Shown here: positions 46,902 through 58,310 of the stretch, piece by piece | Position numbering within the stretch: position 1 is the first letter of the stretch | How the letters are laid out: every line of letters starts with the position of its first letter | Assembly: GCF_030272615.1 (NCBI RefSeq) | Contig: NC_081409.1 | Span: 913,631,840-913,695,839, forward strand | Length of the DNA stretch: 64,000 nt | Direction of reading: 5' to 3' | Source: Cryptomeria japonica | Taxonomy: Eukaryota > Streptophyta > Pinopsida > Cupressales > Cupressaceae | Program-made: the position numbers and the translations under genes | The notes under the pieces: model-generated | The model's input: only the letters and a program-made list of their open reading frames with translations | What the model was told of the DNA's origin: nothing | Databases searched by the model: none

Positions 46902-48072
46902 TGATGAATACTAAGAGTGGGGGTGAATTAGTATACACAAAAATATTGTAAACAATCCTTTAAACAGTTTAGCAGATAACCAATGCAATAGATTCCCTAG
47001 TAAACCAATTAAGATAAATGCAAACCAGATAGCAAACAAAGCATTCACCCACAAGAGCACAATCACCATAACACAAGATATTTGACGTGGAAACCCAAAT
47101 GGGAAAAACCACAGTGAGCAGAAACTCACAAGTACCTATCTGCATAATAGAAACCAGACTGGTTAAGGTCAGACCAGTTAAGGTCATACAATGTTCTTCA
47201 CTAGAACAGATCCTATTAGGAATCTAGATCTCTGTTAGGAGACAAGTCCTGTTAAAGACTACCTTGCTGAAGGATTTCAAATCCACAGTTGTGAACCACC
47301 TTGTTAGAGGATTTACAAAGGCTTTGTTGGGCCTACTTGATTAAGGGTTTCAGAATTGTCGAAGATATTAGTAATCAACAAAGTGAGTGATCTAGATACT
47401 AGCACAGTATGCTTGGTTAGATCTTTTACAGCTCATTGTCAATGCATTTCATCATTACTCCAGTCTTCAATATCTCCACACTCGACCTCTTCACACAGAC
47501 CTAATCTTCTCTTCAATGATCGCACATAACCTTTTCTGTCACACTTCTCTTATACATGCAAACCCTAGACATGATGTCCTTATAAAGGAAATTGATTTCT
47601 TGTCGATCCAATAGGATTAGACTACAAGTTCCTAGGTTACGTGCATCTAGACACATATGGTAACACGGCACAAAATCACCGCCAAAGTGTCAATGGATGA
47701 TAACTCATCACACATTATAGAAATATTGGTTGGTAACTCATCATAGAGTAATACCGATTAATACAATATACCGATTACTGATTGTCAAAAATGAAGGCTG
47801 GTAGATCAAAGTGTTTTGATCAAAATTTAACTACCACTTGGTTCCTTCATACTGCTTGTCATCCTCGAACCGCTTGAGGTCTCCATACCGCTTGAGCTCT
47901 TCAGTCAATCTATGACTGGTAAACATCTTCTACAAAATATCAATAGTCTAAAGACTATACATACAGAATAATACATAATACTGTTTGGAGCAATTACCAG
48001 TTGAGCATAACTCATACATCAAGAAAGTGTGTGTCCATCAATGATAATCAAAACATCATCAAAATGCCAATA
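46902..48072 (-). repeat. G: right LTR (5' LTR in its orientation)
   Basis: This 1171-bp copy starts TGATGAATACTAAG and ends AAATGCCAATA (TGTTGG-type start with one change on the minus strand). It is followed directly by the GAAAG duplication. The conserved block lies at about 47086-47110. Confidence 0.93.
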
Positions 48073-48077
48073 GAAAG

Positions 48078-49351
48078 AAAGTGTGGATCATTAGGTACCT
48101 ATTCATCAAGCAACACCTCTCACTACACAACTGGATGGATTAACAATCATAGATATAAAGAATAATACGCCTACAACATCTTCTTGACAGATACAAGATA
48201 TGGGTTATGGAGAGTACTCTATTGCAAATACTTCAAGTGGTAAACAATTGTCTCTATCTCCTAAGCCTTTTAAGAAGTGTAAAAATATAGTACAAAAACA
48301 AGACAAAGGAAAAGAAATAGTCGGATACACAGACTCATGCTCTTTCATTAGATGGGGTGACTTACAGGAAGAATCCCTGAATAAATATGTCAATCATTGG
48401 ATATATAGAGAAGAGGATCATATGACAATACCTAGAATACCCCTAGATCAGTATGGAAATGGATTCAAAATGCTCCAGAGACATGGATATGATGGTACCA
48501 CAGGCCTAGGGTTACAGAAACAAGGAAGAATAGAACCTATTTTTTCTAATGCCAATCCAGGGAATCAAGGGTTAGGGTATAAGCATGTACAACATATCAC
48601 GGAGGCCAGCTAGTGCACCCTAGATATACTAAATAGACCAATGAAACTATCAAACTACATACCACAAAGGGGGTTACCCACGCGTCTACTTCCCTCTTCA
48701 TCTCAAGCAAGTAACCAAGTACCCACATCGCCTAGCGTGGAATTAGATGGGGAAGACATGAGACAACTACTATAAGAGCCTAGCACTGAGTCACAAAATG
48801 ATACAGTTATTGACACAATGACACAAGCTAATGTTGCAATAGACGTAGGTTTACCACCAGTAGATGAACCTAATCCATGGTTATTATCAATACTTTTACC
48901 ATGGGAAACGACTCAGCCTCGACCTAATGAATCAGATGAAGAAAGATTTCAATGACTCATACCAATCTTAAGAAGGGTAACTACTGTGCAAAGAATACCA
49001 ACCAATATACAATAGACACAGAGGAAGGAACAAGAAGAGATAAGTGACGATACCTCAGATAATGAAACATACATTGAAAGTGAGATAGACTCTCACGACT
49101 ATGAGTTCTTATCACTCCATGATTCTAGCCCAAGTACGAGTGTCATACTAAGGTATCAAATAAAGCCTATACAAGATGAAAATACACCAAGTCAATCAAA
49201 CAATCAAGTCCTCATGTTATCAGAATCTAGTATAGAAGGGAGTAATGACTTACCCCTTGTGCATTCACACTTGATTGATCGGGGGCAAGAAGATAAACCA
49301 ATGCTGGATTGGTTTGAAATTGTGATGAATAATGATGAACAACAAATACCC
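48078..49351 (+). pseudogene. E: protease tail and G-patch region
   Basis: The frame resumes exactly after G's target duplication, with stops at 48093 and 48186. The open part 48200-48613 contains GYGEYSIANTSSG and the G-patch GYDGTTGLGLQKQGRIEPI. G-patches are RNA-binding motifs known after the protease in some retroelements and gypsy lineages. From 48614 to 49351 a poorly conserved acidic region continues in broken frames (EISDDTSDNETYIESEID) up to solo LTR J. Confidence 0.85.
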
Positions 49352-50729
49352 TAATGAGTACTGAGAGGGGGGGTGAATCAGTACAAACAAAAACTTTCTC
49401 AACAACTTATCAAGTTAAAACAATACCAACCGGTTGTCTTCATCACTGAAATTAACCATGGCAATACCAGTTAAACACATTATGACTTTAGACAACATAA
49501 ACTGATAAGTCTAATCACTTCAAATACATTCAATAATTGATAACAACTTCACCCACAAACATATGCATGTGGTATACCAATAATACCATAACCTATTAGC
49601 TCTGCATGCATAATCACTAAAACACAAAATACTTAATCATCACATGAAAAATGCACAACTCATGACACAGAAATTTTTCACGTGGAAACCCAAATGGGAA
49701 AAACCACGATGGGGATGAATACCCACAAGCTTGTTTTGAACTCTTTTGAAGCTCACTTTGTTAGGAGCCTAGTCCAGTTAAAGACTTTACAACAAGGTTA
49801 TGTTAGGAACCGATCTTGTTAAACATCACCCAGTTAAGGGATGGCTATATACCCTATTAAAGGTTGAAACCCTATTAAAGGTTACCTCACTAGAGGATTT
49901 GAAGAACTCAATGATCTTGAGTCACCCGGTTAAAGGATTTACAATAAGCCTGTTAAAGCTACTCGGTAAAGGGATTTTCCAACTGTTGAAATGTTTAAAA
50001 GACAACAGGTATAACTCTGATCTGATAACAGGACTACATGCCAAGGCAGATCCTTTTCATTTCCTCTCTTTTGCAATCACACTCTACAGTTTTCCTCTTA
50101 CTGGTCTGGCAAGTATCTCATCACTCAGATACACACACAACATTTGCCAACAACAAACAATAAAAAACATCATTGACCTTATAGACAATAATTATGTTGG
50201 TAGTATAAGCCCTAAACCCTAAGCATTTAGGTTTATAATACAGGCAGTCCAATCCTGACCATCCTAACACTTTGCATAGAGCAATACAATCTCAAACATA
50301 TCACAAGACAATCTGCATCATTCATTCTTCACTGCATATGGGAATTAGTAACTCATCATGCCAAGAAGAATGTTCATTCCTGAGGTAGACTTTTAATGCA
50401 GTCGATCTTCTCATGCAAGATCCTCAAGAAAATCCTTCACGTGCACAAGGCTGATGTGGTACCTTGATCTCATCCTCATTTCTTAGCTAACTCATCATAG
50501 AATGTCTTCAATATCATCGCACAAGCTGGATTGCCAAACCAGAAACCCTAGAGCTGAGACTACCAACAGATAGTCACGCTTAGTGAAACCCTGACACCGG
50601 TTTACTACATATCTTCATACCGGTTCACCGTCTTCTTCCAATCTGCATACCGGTTCACTTTCACTTATTGACATCAATGACAACATACATTATCATCATA
50701 TCATCATGTCGATTCATCATATGCCAACA
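49352..50729 (-). repeat. J: solo LTR of the copia group related to G
   Basis: It starts TAATGAGTACTGAGAGGGGG and ends CATATGCCAACA, matching G's LTR ends TGATGAATAC and CCAATA. It carries the block GTGGAAACCCAAATGGGAAA near 49682-49701. No internal sequence or second LTR is present. The flanks ATACCC and ATATCC could be a mutated target duplication. A 140-codon open frame inside (49800-50222) is fortuitous. Confidence 0.85.
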
Positions 50730-51160
50730 ATATCCAACAAAATGATGAAGCCATTGCAAAATTCCTTCGAGTCAGAGAGGGATTTCCACAAGATGACCAC
50801 AAAAAAGGGTTTGTTGTAGACCTAGATAAGACAACATACTTTGGAGAGGAAAGTACCTCTACAACAAAAGGTACAAATGATAATAACCATAATGGCAAGA
50901 GCGAGTTAGGTAACCTCCCTATCGAAAGAGAAAATTCAGCATTGCTTATAGAAGACACAGAGGAGGTAAACATAGCAGAAGGAGAGGTTGTACATAACAT
51001 CCATCTGGAAAAATCACTAAAGAAAAAAGAAAAGGACAAGTTTATTCATTTTTTCAAACAACATTCTATCAACTTTGCTTGGTCCTATGCAGATATGTCA
51101 AGCTTAGATCCTCAGTTGGTGTTACATCATTTACCATTTCTACCAGGAAATAAAAAAGTC
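50730..51160 (+). pseudogene. E: N-terminal end of reverse transcriptase region
   Basis: After solo LTR J the frame reads GFPQDDHKKGFVVDLD, LPIERENSALLIEDT, FKQHSINFAWSYADMSSLDP and HHLPFLPGNKKV. The FAWSY.DM..LDP..V.HHL pattern is the standard lead-in to gypsy RT. The sequence breaks off before the first catalytic RT motif. Confidence 0.9.
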
Positions 51161-51372
51161 CACCTAAGAAATTTCGAAGTGGGAGATCTAGTTCTAAAAG
51201 AGAACCAAAGGAATCTAGCAGAACGAGAAATGCTAGGGAAGTTTGAACCTAACTAGCTAGGTCCTTTCATTATAACAAGGGTTATAGGCAATGGAGCATA
51301 CAATTTGGCTACCATGGAGGGAGATCCACTCTATGGCCCTATGAACAACATGCACCTACGATATTATAGCTA
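51161..51372 (+). pseudogene. E: integrase C-terminus joined in frame to the RT start
   Basis: Directly after GNKKV the frame continues HLRNFEVGDLVLKENQRNL, then GKFEPN, a stop at 51254 (TGG to TAG) and LGPFIITRVIGNGAYNLATM, the GPY/F module at the end of gypsy integrase, with the end at 51370-51372. The RT core, RNase H and the HHCC and DDE parts of integrase, normally some 2.5-3 kb, are absent. The fusion preserves the reading frame. Confidence 0.9.
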
Positions 51373-54155
51373 AGGGTTGGGTTAGTTTAGGTTTTACTTT
51401 ATGCATTGCATATCATATTATCCAAAGCACTGCATCGCATATAGTTTCTTTCAAAGCACAACATATTTAGAAGTCACATTCGCAAAATTTTTGCATTTTC
51501 ATATAGCAGCATCAATAAAACAAGGCAACTATCCAAGTTTGTCATTCATTTGCATTCAAGAGAAGCAAGAGTCATCTCCTTTCTTAGATATTTGGAGATG
51601 AAGTCTTTCAGGTCCTAAGGTCATTCATTTTCAACATTACCTCGTGACGACGCTTCACTTATGGTTGGGTAGTGATTTCACTATTTGAGACTTGTTTACC
51701 CAAAATCTATCAATTGCTATATCTGAAAGACAATAACAAAATCTCTAATTCATTCTAGACACCTAGTTGATCATATGACTAGTGAAAAATCTAAAATTCT
51801 ACTTCAGCACCGTCGTAATTGTCACACACAAGTAGGTTTCATTACTTACAAGTCAAGGCAAGAAAATAATAAAAGAAAAAGAGCTATGAAAACTATTCAT
51901 TTCAAGGGAAAAGAGAAATGATATATAACTGAAATATCACACATACAAAGTGCAACAAAAATCTTGACTATGGAAACATGCAAGTAACTCCATTAGGGCT
52001 ATGAACGCCTGCTGGAAATGGAGCAATATTTGAGAAATTACAGTCTATAACCTTGTCAGAGCCCTAAAAGATTGTTGGCAGCGAGGCTCTATTTAGGATG
52101 CTTTTGAAGTTAGGATAATCCACGTAGCTAGTCATATAGGATGCTAAGGATCTTTAGTGAATATAAGAGAGGGAATTAACTCATCTGGACACACATGGGC
52201 AAAAGAAGATCAAAGTTTCAAGAACCAATGGGGAAGGTTTATGCATCTCCATTTGTAAATCCTAGTCATTAAGTGTGTTGAGTTGAGTCTTCCAAAGGAC
52301 CTTAAGGATCGATTGACCGCTTATCTATGAAATTTTTTGCACCTCCATTTCAATTGGTGTATTACAAAATGCCAAACAAACACAGTTAACCTTGTTCGAA
52401 TAGGAAATGCATGTTCATCATGCATCTTGTATTAACATGGGTCACATCAAAAATTCGTTGTCTCTACATGCATTCTATAGATCATCATGTCATCCAGATC
52501 TACACGCTGGGGGCATAACTAAAAAAATCCTAAAAATCATATAAAGTTCTGAAAAAATCCTAAAAATCATATAAAGTCCTGAAAAAATCCAAAAATAGTG
52601 TGAAAAATTAAAAATACCAAAAACATCTACAAAATGTCCTGAAAAAAATCCAAAACATTCGGAAAGAGTAGTGAAAATACCAAAAACATTCATATAACGT
52701 CCTTCAAAAAATTCAAAAAAACAAACAAAAAAAGCATTGAAAAAATCAAAATCCAAGAACACGGTAAAAATTTAAAAATACCAAAAACATCCATAAAATG
52801 TCCTAAAAAAAATCAGCCAGAAACATTCAAATATCAATCCACATAATCCAAAAATATCAAAAAATCTCTTGGAAAAGAACTAAAAATCAAAAATCAATCA
52901 ATCAAAAAACTTGCAATAAAATATCTTGTAAGAAACAAATACCCTAGCAGATATCCAGCAAACGCTTCACACGAAGTTAACAAAGGATATGACTATCCAA
53001 TAAAACATCTGCAATCAACTGATCAACTTGTCTTATCAATCATATCATATCCATATCAAAGTGATCATTATCTTATCTTAAACAGAAGAGGATACACTCA
53101 AAATTAGACAAATCAATCTTAAATGGGGTCCACAACTTTCTGAGATCGGACATTATCAACCATCACATCAAGCAATTGAGAACGAAGGCACAAGGTCAAT
53201 ATAGCTATTGAATTTTGTCTGGGTCAGTCTTTATCTTTAATCATTTGGCAACAAATTATGTTCCTATACTACTCAGGGATATCCACAAGTGACTAGAGGA
53301 GCCATGATGGGCATTATCTTTTTCTTTGTTTGTTGTTTGTGGTGTGAACCGATGAAGTTCTAGGGATATTTCTCTAGTGGATGTCTGTGATAGGAGCATT
53401 CAGCTATTGAATGCCACACATACCTTGACCCCTAGTATATTTCTCAGAATGGAGGGGTTCACTCCTTGTCTACTACGTGTTTGTTTCTTCAATGAGATAT
53501 CTTTACATCTTGGTTGCTTATACCCTGATGTGCTAAGCTCCATTGTTTAATAATAAGACTCAGTGATGAATATATATTGTACAATAAAATAAATGACGCA
53601 GGTTTGTGATTCATTCAATTTCATTCTCATCTCATATGTTTCTTGATAGTCTATTGATTTCCCATCTTCTGTTTAAATCATTTTCTTTTCTAACGTCATT
53701 CTTTCATCAATCTCTTCTCTCTTTCATCTTACTAACATTTCTTCAAGGTACATCTAAGTTAAAAATTTGTTCTAGCATTATCATACAAAAAATATATATA
53801 CATTATTCATAAATCATATAGATACCATTGCATTCATAAACATCAGTCTAATAGGCATACATATGGTACAAATTGCATTCAAGAACATTATTTATGCATA
53901 CATGTAGATCTCATCGCATTCATAAAGCATCATTGATAAATCATTTAGTAACCATCGCATTCACGAATCATATAGAATCAAATAGATATACATCATATAA
54001 CTCATAGCATCATATAAACATACATGGAAAACAAAGCATAATAGATCGCCGCCAAAAAATTGCATATCATATATATATAACTCAAAAATGATAATGTGTG
54101 TGAATACAATAAACAGGCCCGAAGGCTCAGATAATGTGATCAAAGTGTCTCAACC
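51373..54155 (+). other. E: 3' non-coding region
   Basis: No gene is seen. At 52510-52830 it has A-rich repeats of about 31 bp (TCCTGAAAAAATCC...AAAATCATATAAAG), the same type as in element D on the opposite strand. The segment 53770-54110 is rich in CATATA/CATTCATAAA phrases. Confidence 0.7.
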
Positions 54156-56025
54156 GACACTGCCTCTGTCAACAGGTGGATCTTGTCCACTAGGTCCTAC
54201 CCCAGGATGTTGAGGTGGACCCATAACACCACCACTATTGGTACTCTGTGTAGAAGTCCTACTAGAACCAAAATGACCTCTAACAACACTAAAGCTAGGA
54301 GCTCTCTGTCCCTCAGGTACAGTGTCATAATAAAGTTATCGATAATAAAAGGCCTCCTAAGCAGCGTAGTAAATTCTATCAAACTAACTTCGTGCTTCAG
54401 TACCTAGAGAAAATTGTTGATCATAGGCAGCCTAAATCATCTATGATTGTCTAACTGCCTCATCTCTCTCCCTTTGAAGACAATCCCTCTCAATCTCTAG
54501 TGCACAGTAGTCCCTACAGTAAGCCTCTCGCTCAACATCTTGTCTGGCAACCTCCTCCTCCAGACTCTAAATCCATGCTCTAAGGATCTACAGATCATCA
54601 TCCCTATCACCCATCTATCCTCCCACACCCTCTGCAACAGGCACGTCCTCTAGCTTTGGCATGTCAGTATCATCACCATCCTCACTGCTTGATGACCCTG
54701 AAGAATCATCGTCATCTCCGTTGCTAGTAGACTCGGTGTCTCCACCAATGTCTACATCCTTGTTTCCTCCTCCCTCAACTCCTCCACCTCCCTCGTCTCC
54801 TCCCTCAACTCCTCCACCCCCCTCTCCTCCTCGGACTCTCTCCCTCAAGTCTATTATCAAACGTTGTCTAGGATGTTGAATCTCCTATGTTGTAATCGGA
54901 ACAATAGGATCAGTAAGTGGAATAGGCCTATGTCTGGCCCACCATGCATCATACTCTGGCTTAATCCCTGGATCCACTGAACCTCTACCCCAACCCCAAA
55001 GTAACGATTGAAGAGCATCGAACTCAGCATAAGCAACATGCGGTTGAATGCAAACCCCCCAATCAGATACCTCATGAGATACACGAGCAAAATATGCAGT
55101 AACCACTGGTGTAAACTGTACCTCCTCAAACTATCTCAGTACTCGACCTGGGAGATACATCTCAATGATTTGCTGAGTCTCAAATGTCCTACTGATCAGA
55201 TATCTCTGATGTCGGTAGAAAGGCAAGTATATTGCATCATCTTCCCAAGCGGGGCAATCTAAGTAAGGCCTCCAAATAAAATGTTGTAGAATGTCAAATT
55301 GATACCTCCAATATAATGAGTTACCTGAACCCCTGTGTCTGATACCCATTGTGTACCTAAAAGCATAAGGCTCACCAAGCTGCAAATCAACATGAATGAT
55401 AGGTCTCGAAATAGAAATGTGCTCACATGCCTGAGTCTAGAGCAATGTCACACCATAACTAATAGACTGGTATCCAAGATATAAAATGTTGTGCATATGA
55501 TAATATAACATGGATAGAAGACGTGTACCCCAAGCATATACATGTCGATGAACAATCATATCATGGAGCACTCTGCCCCATCCCAGTAGGAATCCATGAC
55601 CTCGTTTGTCAGGTATCAACAAACCACCGACAATACTGCATAGTATAGTAGTCAGATCATCATAATCAAGATGAGCCCAAGGGATGTCACATGACCACTG
55701 GTCTCTGACACTCAAAAAGTGCACACAATCCATCAATACCATCGTCATGGTCATATACAACTATCTCACCATGAATCAGAATACACAGAATATGCCATAC
55801 ATCCTCTAAAGTAATGGATGCCTCACTAGTAGGTAGATGGAATGAACATGTCTCAGAATGCCACCACTCTATCAAAGTTGTAATCATGGCCCTGTTGGTC
55901 ATAACCTCTGGCAAGCGTAACACATAATACAAACCAAGTTGTCGGATATGCTCAATCTCCTCATCAAGTAAATCAGCTTGAAGATCAAGTCCACTAGGTC
56001 TACTCTGTCAACAGTATAGCACTCC
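54156..56025 (-). pseudogene. Antisense plant mobile domain (PMD) gene inside E, broken
   Basis: Read on the minus strand from about 56025 (start not certain): LLDEEIEHIRQLGLYYVLRL, TNRAMITTLIEWWHSETCSF, HLPTSEASITLEDVWHILCI, then after a frameshift near 55700 RDQWSCDIPWAHLDYDDL, LYWRYQFDILQHFIWRPYLD and YLPGRVLR, followed by a Gly/Glu/Asp/Ser-rich acidic tail and GVGPSGQDPPVDRGSVG before the stop near 54156. The HLP.GE..ITLEDV...LG-like and YLP.RVLRQFG-like signatures identify PF10536. In-frame stops near 55437, 55131, 54884, 54612 and others are mostly TAG from CAG. Such domains occur in MAIL1/MAIN-type plant proteins and in transposable elements. Here it lies downstream of integrase in antisense. 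Confidence 0.85.
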
Positions 56026-56837
56026 AATGTTCTCTTGCAAAGAGAAAATGTTCAAAATATTAGATAGCAGATCATGAGAACATAAAAAATTATCAGACGC
56101 ATGACAAAAAAAACCTTCACATAAAATGAATGTGTGATATTTTAAACCAATGCATGACATTTACTACTAATGCAATACAATTATAGCTTATGTGTGACAT
56201 TTACAATGAATGCGGAAGGAAATTAGCTTATGTGTATCATCTTGAGCAAATGTGGTATGATTACAATGAATGTGGTACATTTAAAGTGTACGCATAACAT
56301 TATGAGCGAATGTGGTATGTTATGCATGAAAACCGACATGCTAATGCATGATGCAAGGCAAAATTTGACATTGAATTTTTTTTGGAAAAAATAGCAAAAA
56401 CAGGCAAAACATAAAGCAAAAATTTAGAAAAATACCATGCCACCATACCCAGGAGGTCTCTAATATGAACTTACTTGGTCAGACAAGCAATCGAGCTCTA
56501 TAACTAGCAAATACTCGCAAGAAAGCACATAATTAGCAAAGAAAACCAAGAACTTAACAAATTGCAAATGAGCAAATGAAAACCTAAATTATCTATTTAT
56601 AGCTCAAAATTAGGTTTTTTCGGCCACCTCAATGCCCACGGTCCCCATCAACTTCAAACAACTTGTAGCCTACTCAAACAATCTCGAAATTGAACGAAAC
56701 TTCACACGATTGCTTATTATACTGATATCAAAAAAATAGTCTCAATTTTTGAGTTTTTTGACCACCTTTTCTAACGGGGCATATTTACACTATACAGTGG
56801 TACCAAGTGATGGTATGATGAAAGAATAAGTATCCGG
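56026..56837 (-). promoter_or_regulatory. Upstream region of the antisense gene, TATA box at 56593-56602
   Basis: The minus strand has CTATAAATAG (TATA core 56594-56601), about 570 bp before the first PMD codons. Between lies a leader with imperfect repeats of ATGTGTGACATTTACAATGA and GAATGTGGTA (56120-56330). A pyrimidine stretch ending in TTTGCAAG near 56035 could be a splice acceptor, which is inference. Confidence 0.55.
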
Positions 56838-58234
56838 TAGAATACTGAGAGGGGGGGCGAATTAGTATATTGAAAAATTGATACAAAGTTCTCAAACTCA
56901 AACTCAGTCAAACAAAGTAAACATATCTCAGTCAAGATCAATATTCATAGAATACTTGACATCAACCGGTTTAACTGTTGTGACAACTATAATAGTAAAC
57001 AAATTCAATCTTGTAAACATCAACAATGCTTAATCATAACTCAACATATTCATTTCTCAATGCTTCTACTTAACATGCCTTATCAAAAATTAACCACATC
57101 AACAAATAAGATCACAATCGCAAAAGCATTCACCACTTGACACAAATGTTTATACATGGAAAACCCAAATAGGTAAAATCCATGGTGATATGAGACTCAC
57201 AAGGATAGCTATCTAAATTCTTCTAAAGTTCATCCTGTTAGGAGCCAAGCCTGTTAAAGCTTTACAATAAGTCTTGTTAAGAACTAATTCCGGTTAGGAA
57301 TCACCCGGTTAAGGAATTTACAAATATGCCTTGATTAAAAGAACAATACTCCATAAGGAGTAACCTCGCTAGAGGATTTAAGAATCCAAGCTAATGGACC
57401 ACCTTGTTAGAGGATTTAATGAGTAATCAATCTTGTTAGAGCTTACCCGGTTAAGGGATTTAACTTCTACTGTAATTGATAGAAAACAACAGGTTTTCTT
57501 GATCTATCTGAGTAGCACTACATTTGCTTGTTCAGATCCTTCTAAGCTTCAATCTTCCTTGATTCAAAGTGCAGATCCATTCTGGTTAGGCAACTACACA
57601 CTCAATAGGTTTTCATCAATCTTGCCAACAACCTTTACAAACAACTTCATCGACCTTAAATAGAAATCAATTAGGTCGGTAACACAGCAAAAACCTAATT
57701 CTCATCATCGAGATTACAAACAAGTGAGTACAATCTTGACCGTTAGAAATCATGACAATCTCTTCACATTCTTCAAGACAACTCCAACCGCTTTATGATC
57801 GCCGCTTCATCGGACTTTGTAACTCCTCACGCGTTGTGCATTAGATGCAATCCACTTTGCTCCTTCCATAGACAAAAACAAACATGCCAAAACAATTTGA
57901 ACATATCCTTATTCAATGGTCACACGTGTCTCCATCATTACCGCTTATCAGATAATAAACCATCAAACTTGATCGGCTAGGGTTTAACAACTGATAGGGT
58001 TTATCGGTTGCATTACATAGAAAATTTTAACCCTTTACACCGGTTCAACTCACAAACTTTACATACCGGTTTACAACATCTTCCACAAAGCTCTTCTTAT
58101 CGATTACTAGCCAACATCAAAAACAACAATATCAGCAATAACATGAATACCATTACTGGTTTAATTGACATCAATGACAACATATCATTAATACAATCTT
58201 TATGCAAAATACCAACAAACTCAAAATACCAACA
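56838..58234 (-). repeat. K: solo LTR of the copia group related to G
   Basis: It starts near TAGAATACTGAGAGGGGGGG and ends at ACCAACA (58216 or 58234, as ACCAACA occurs twice). The conserved block is recognisable though mutated at 57155-57183 (CATGGAAAACCCAAATAGG). No duplication is identified. It lies just before E's polypurine tract. Confidence 0.8.
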
Positions 58235-58295
58235 CCAAGACATACCGGGGAAGAATTTTTTGTTTTCTTTGAAACAATGTCATTTTGACATTGCC

Positions 58296-58310
58296 TCAAA
58301 GAGGGGCAAA
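58296..58310 (+). other. E: polypurine tract
   Basis: CAAAGAGGGGCAAA directly precedes the 3' LTR. Elements C and D have the same tract (AAAGAGGGGCAAAA, AAAGAAGGGCAAAA) next to theirs. Confidence 0.9.

Larger units (their letters stand above)
40504..48072 (-). mobile_element. Element G: 7.6-kb LTR element with gag and unknown ORF2, no pol
   Basis: LTRs at 40504-41673 and 46902-48072 are flanked by a perfect GAAAG duplication (40499-40503, 48073-48077) inside E's protease/G-patch frame. Orientation is minus: a polypurine tract AAAGGGGGAGAT lies at 41674 on, and the primer site TTGGTATCAGAGCC (initiator Met tRNA) at 46888-46901. Inside are a gag with a coiled coil and four zinc knuckles, and a second ORF of about 980 codons without any domain I recognise. 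No protease, integrase or RT is seen. LTR ends and primer site relate it to Ty1/copia. Confidence 0.95.

Noticed and set aside
49800-50222. 140-codon plus-strand ORF
   Set aside because: It lies wholly inside solo LTR J, antisense to the element, and has no similarity to any domain.
54661-54879. Plus-strand Pro/Ser-rich ORF
   Set aside because: It is the opposite strand of the acidic Gly/Asp/Ser tail of the antisense PMD gene.
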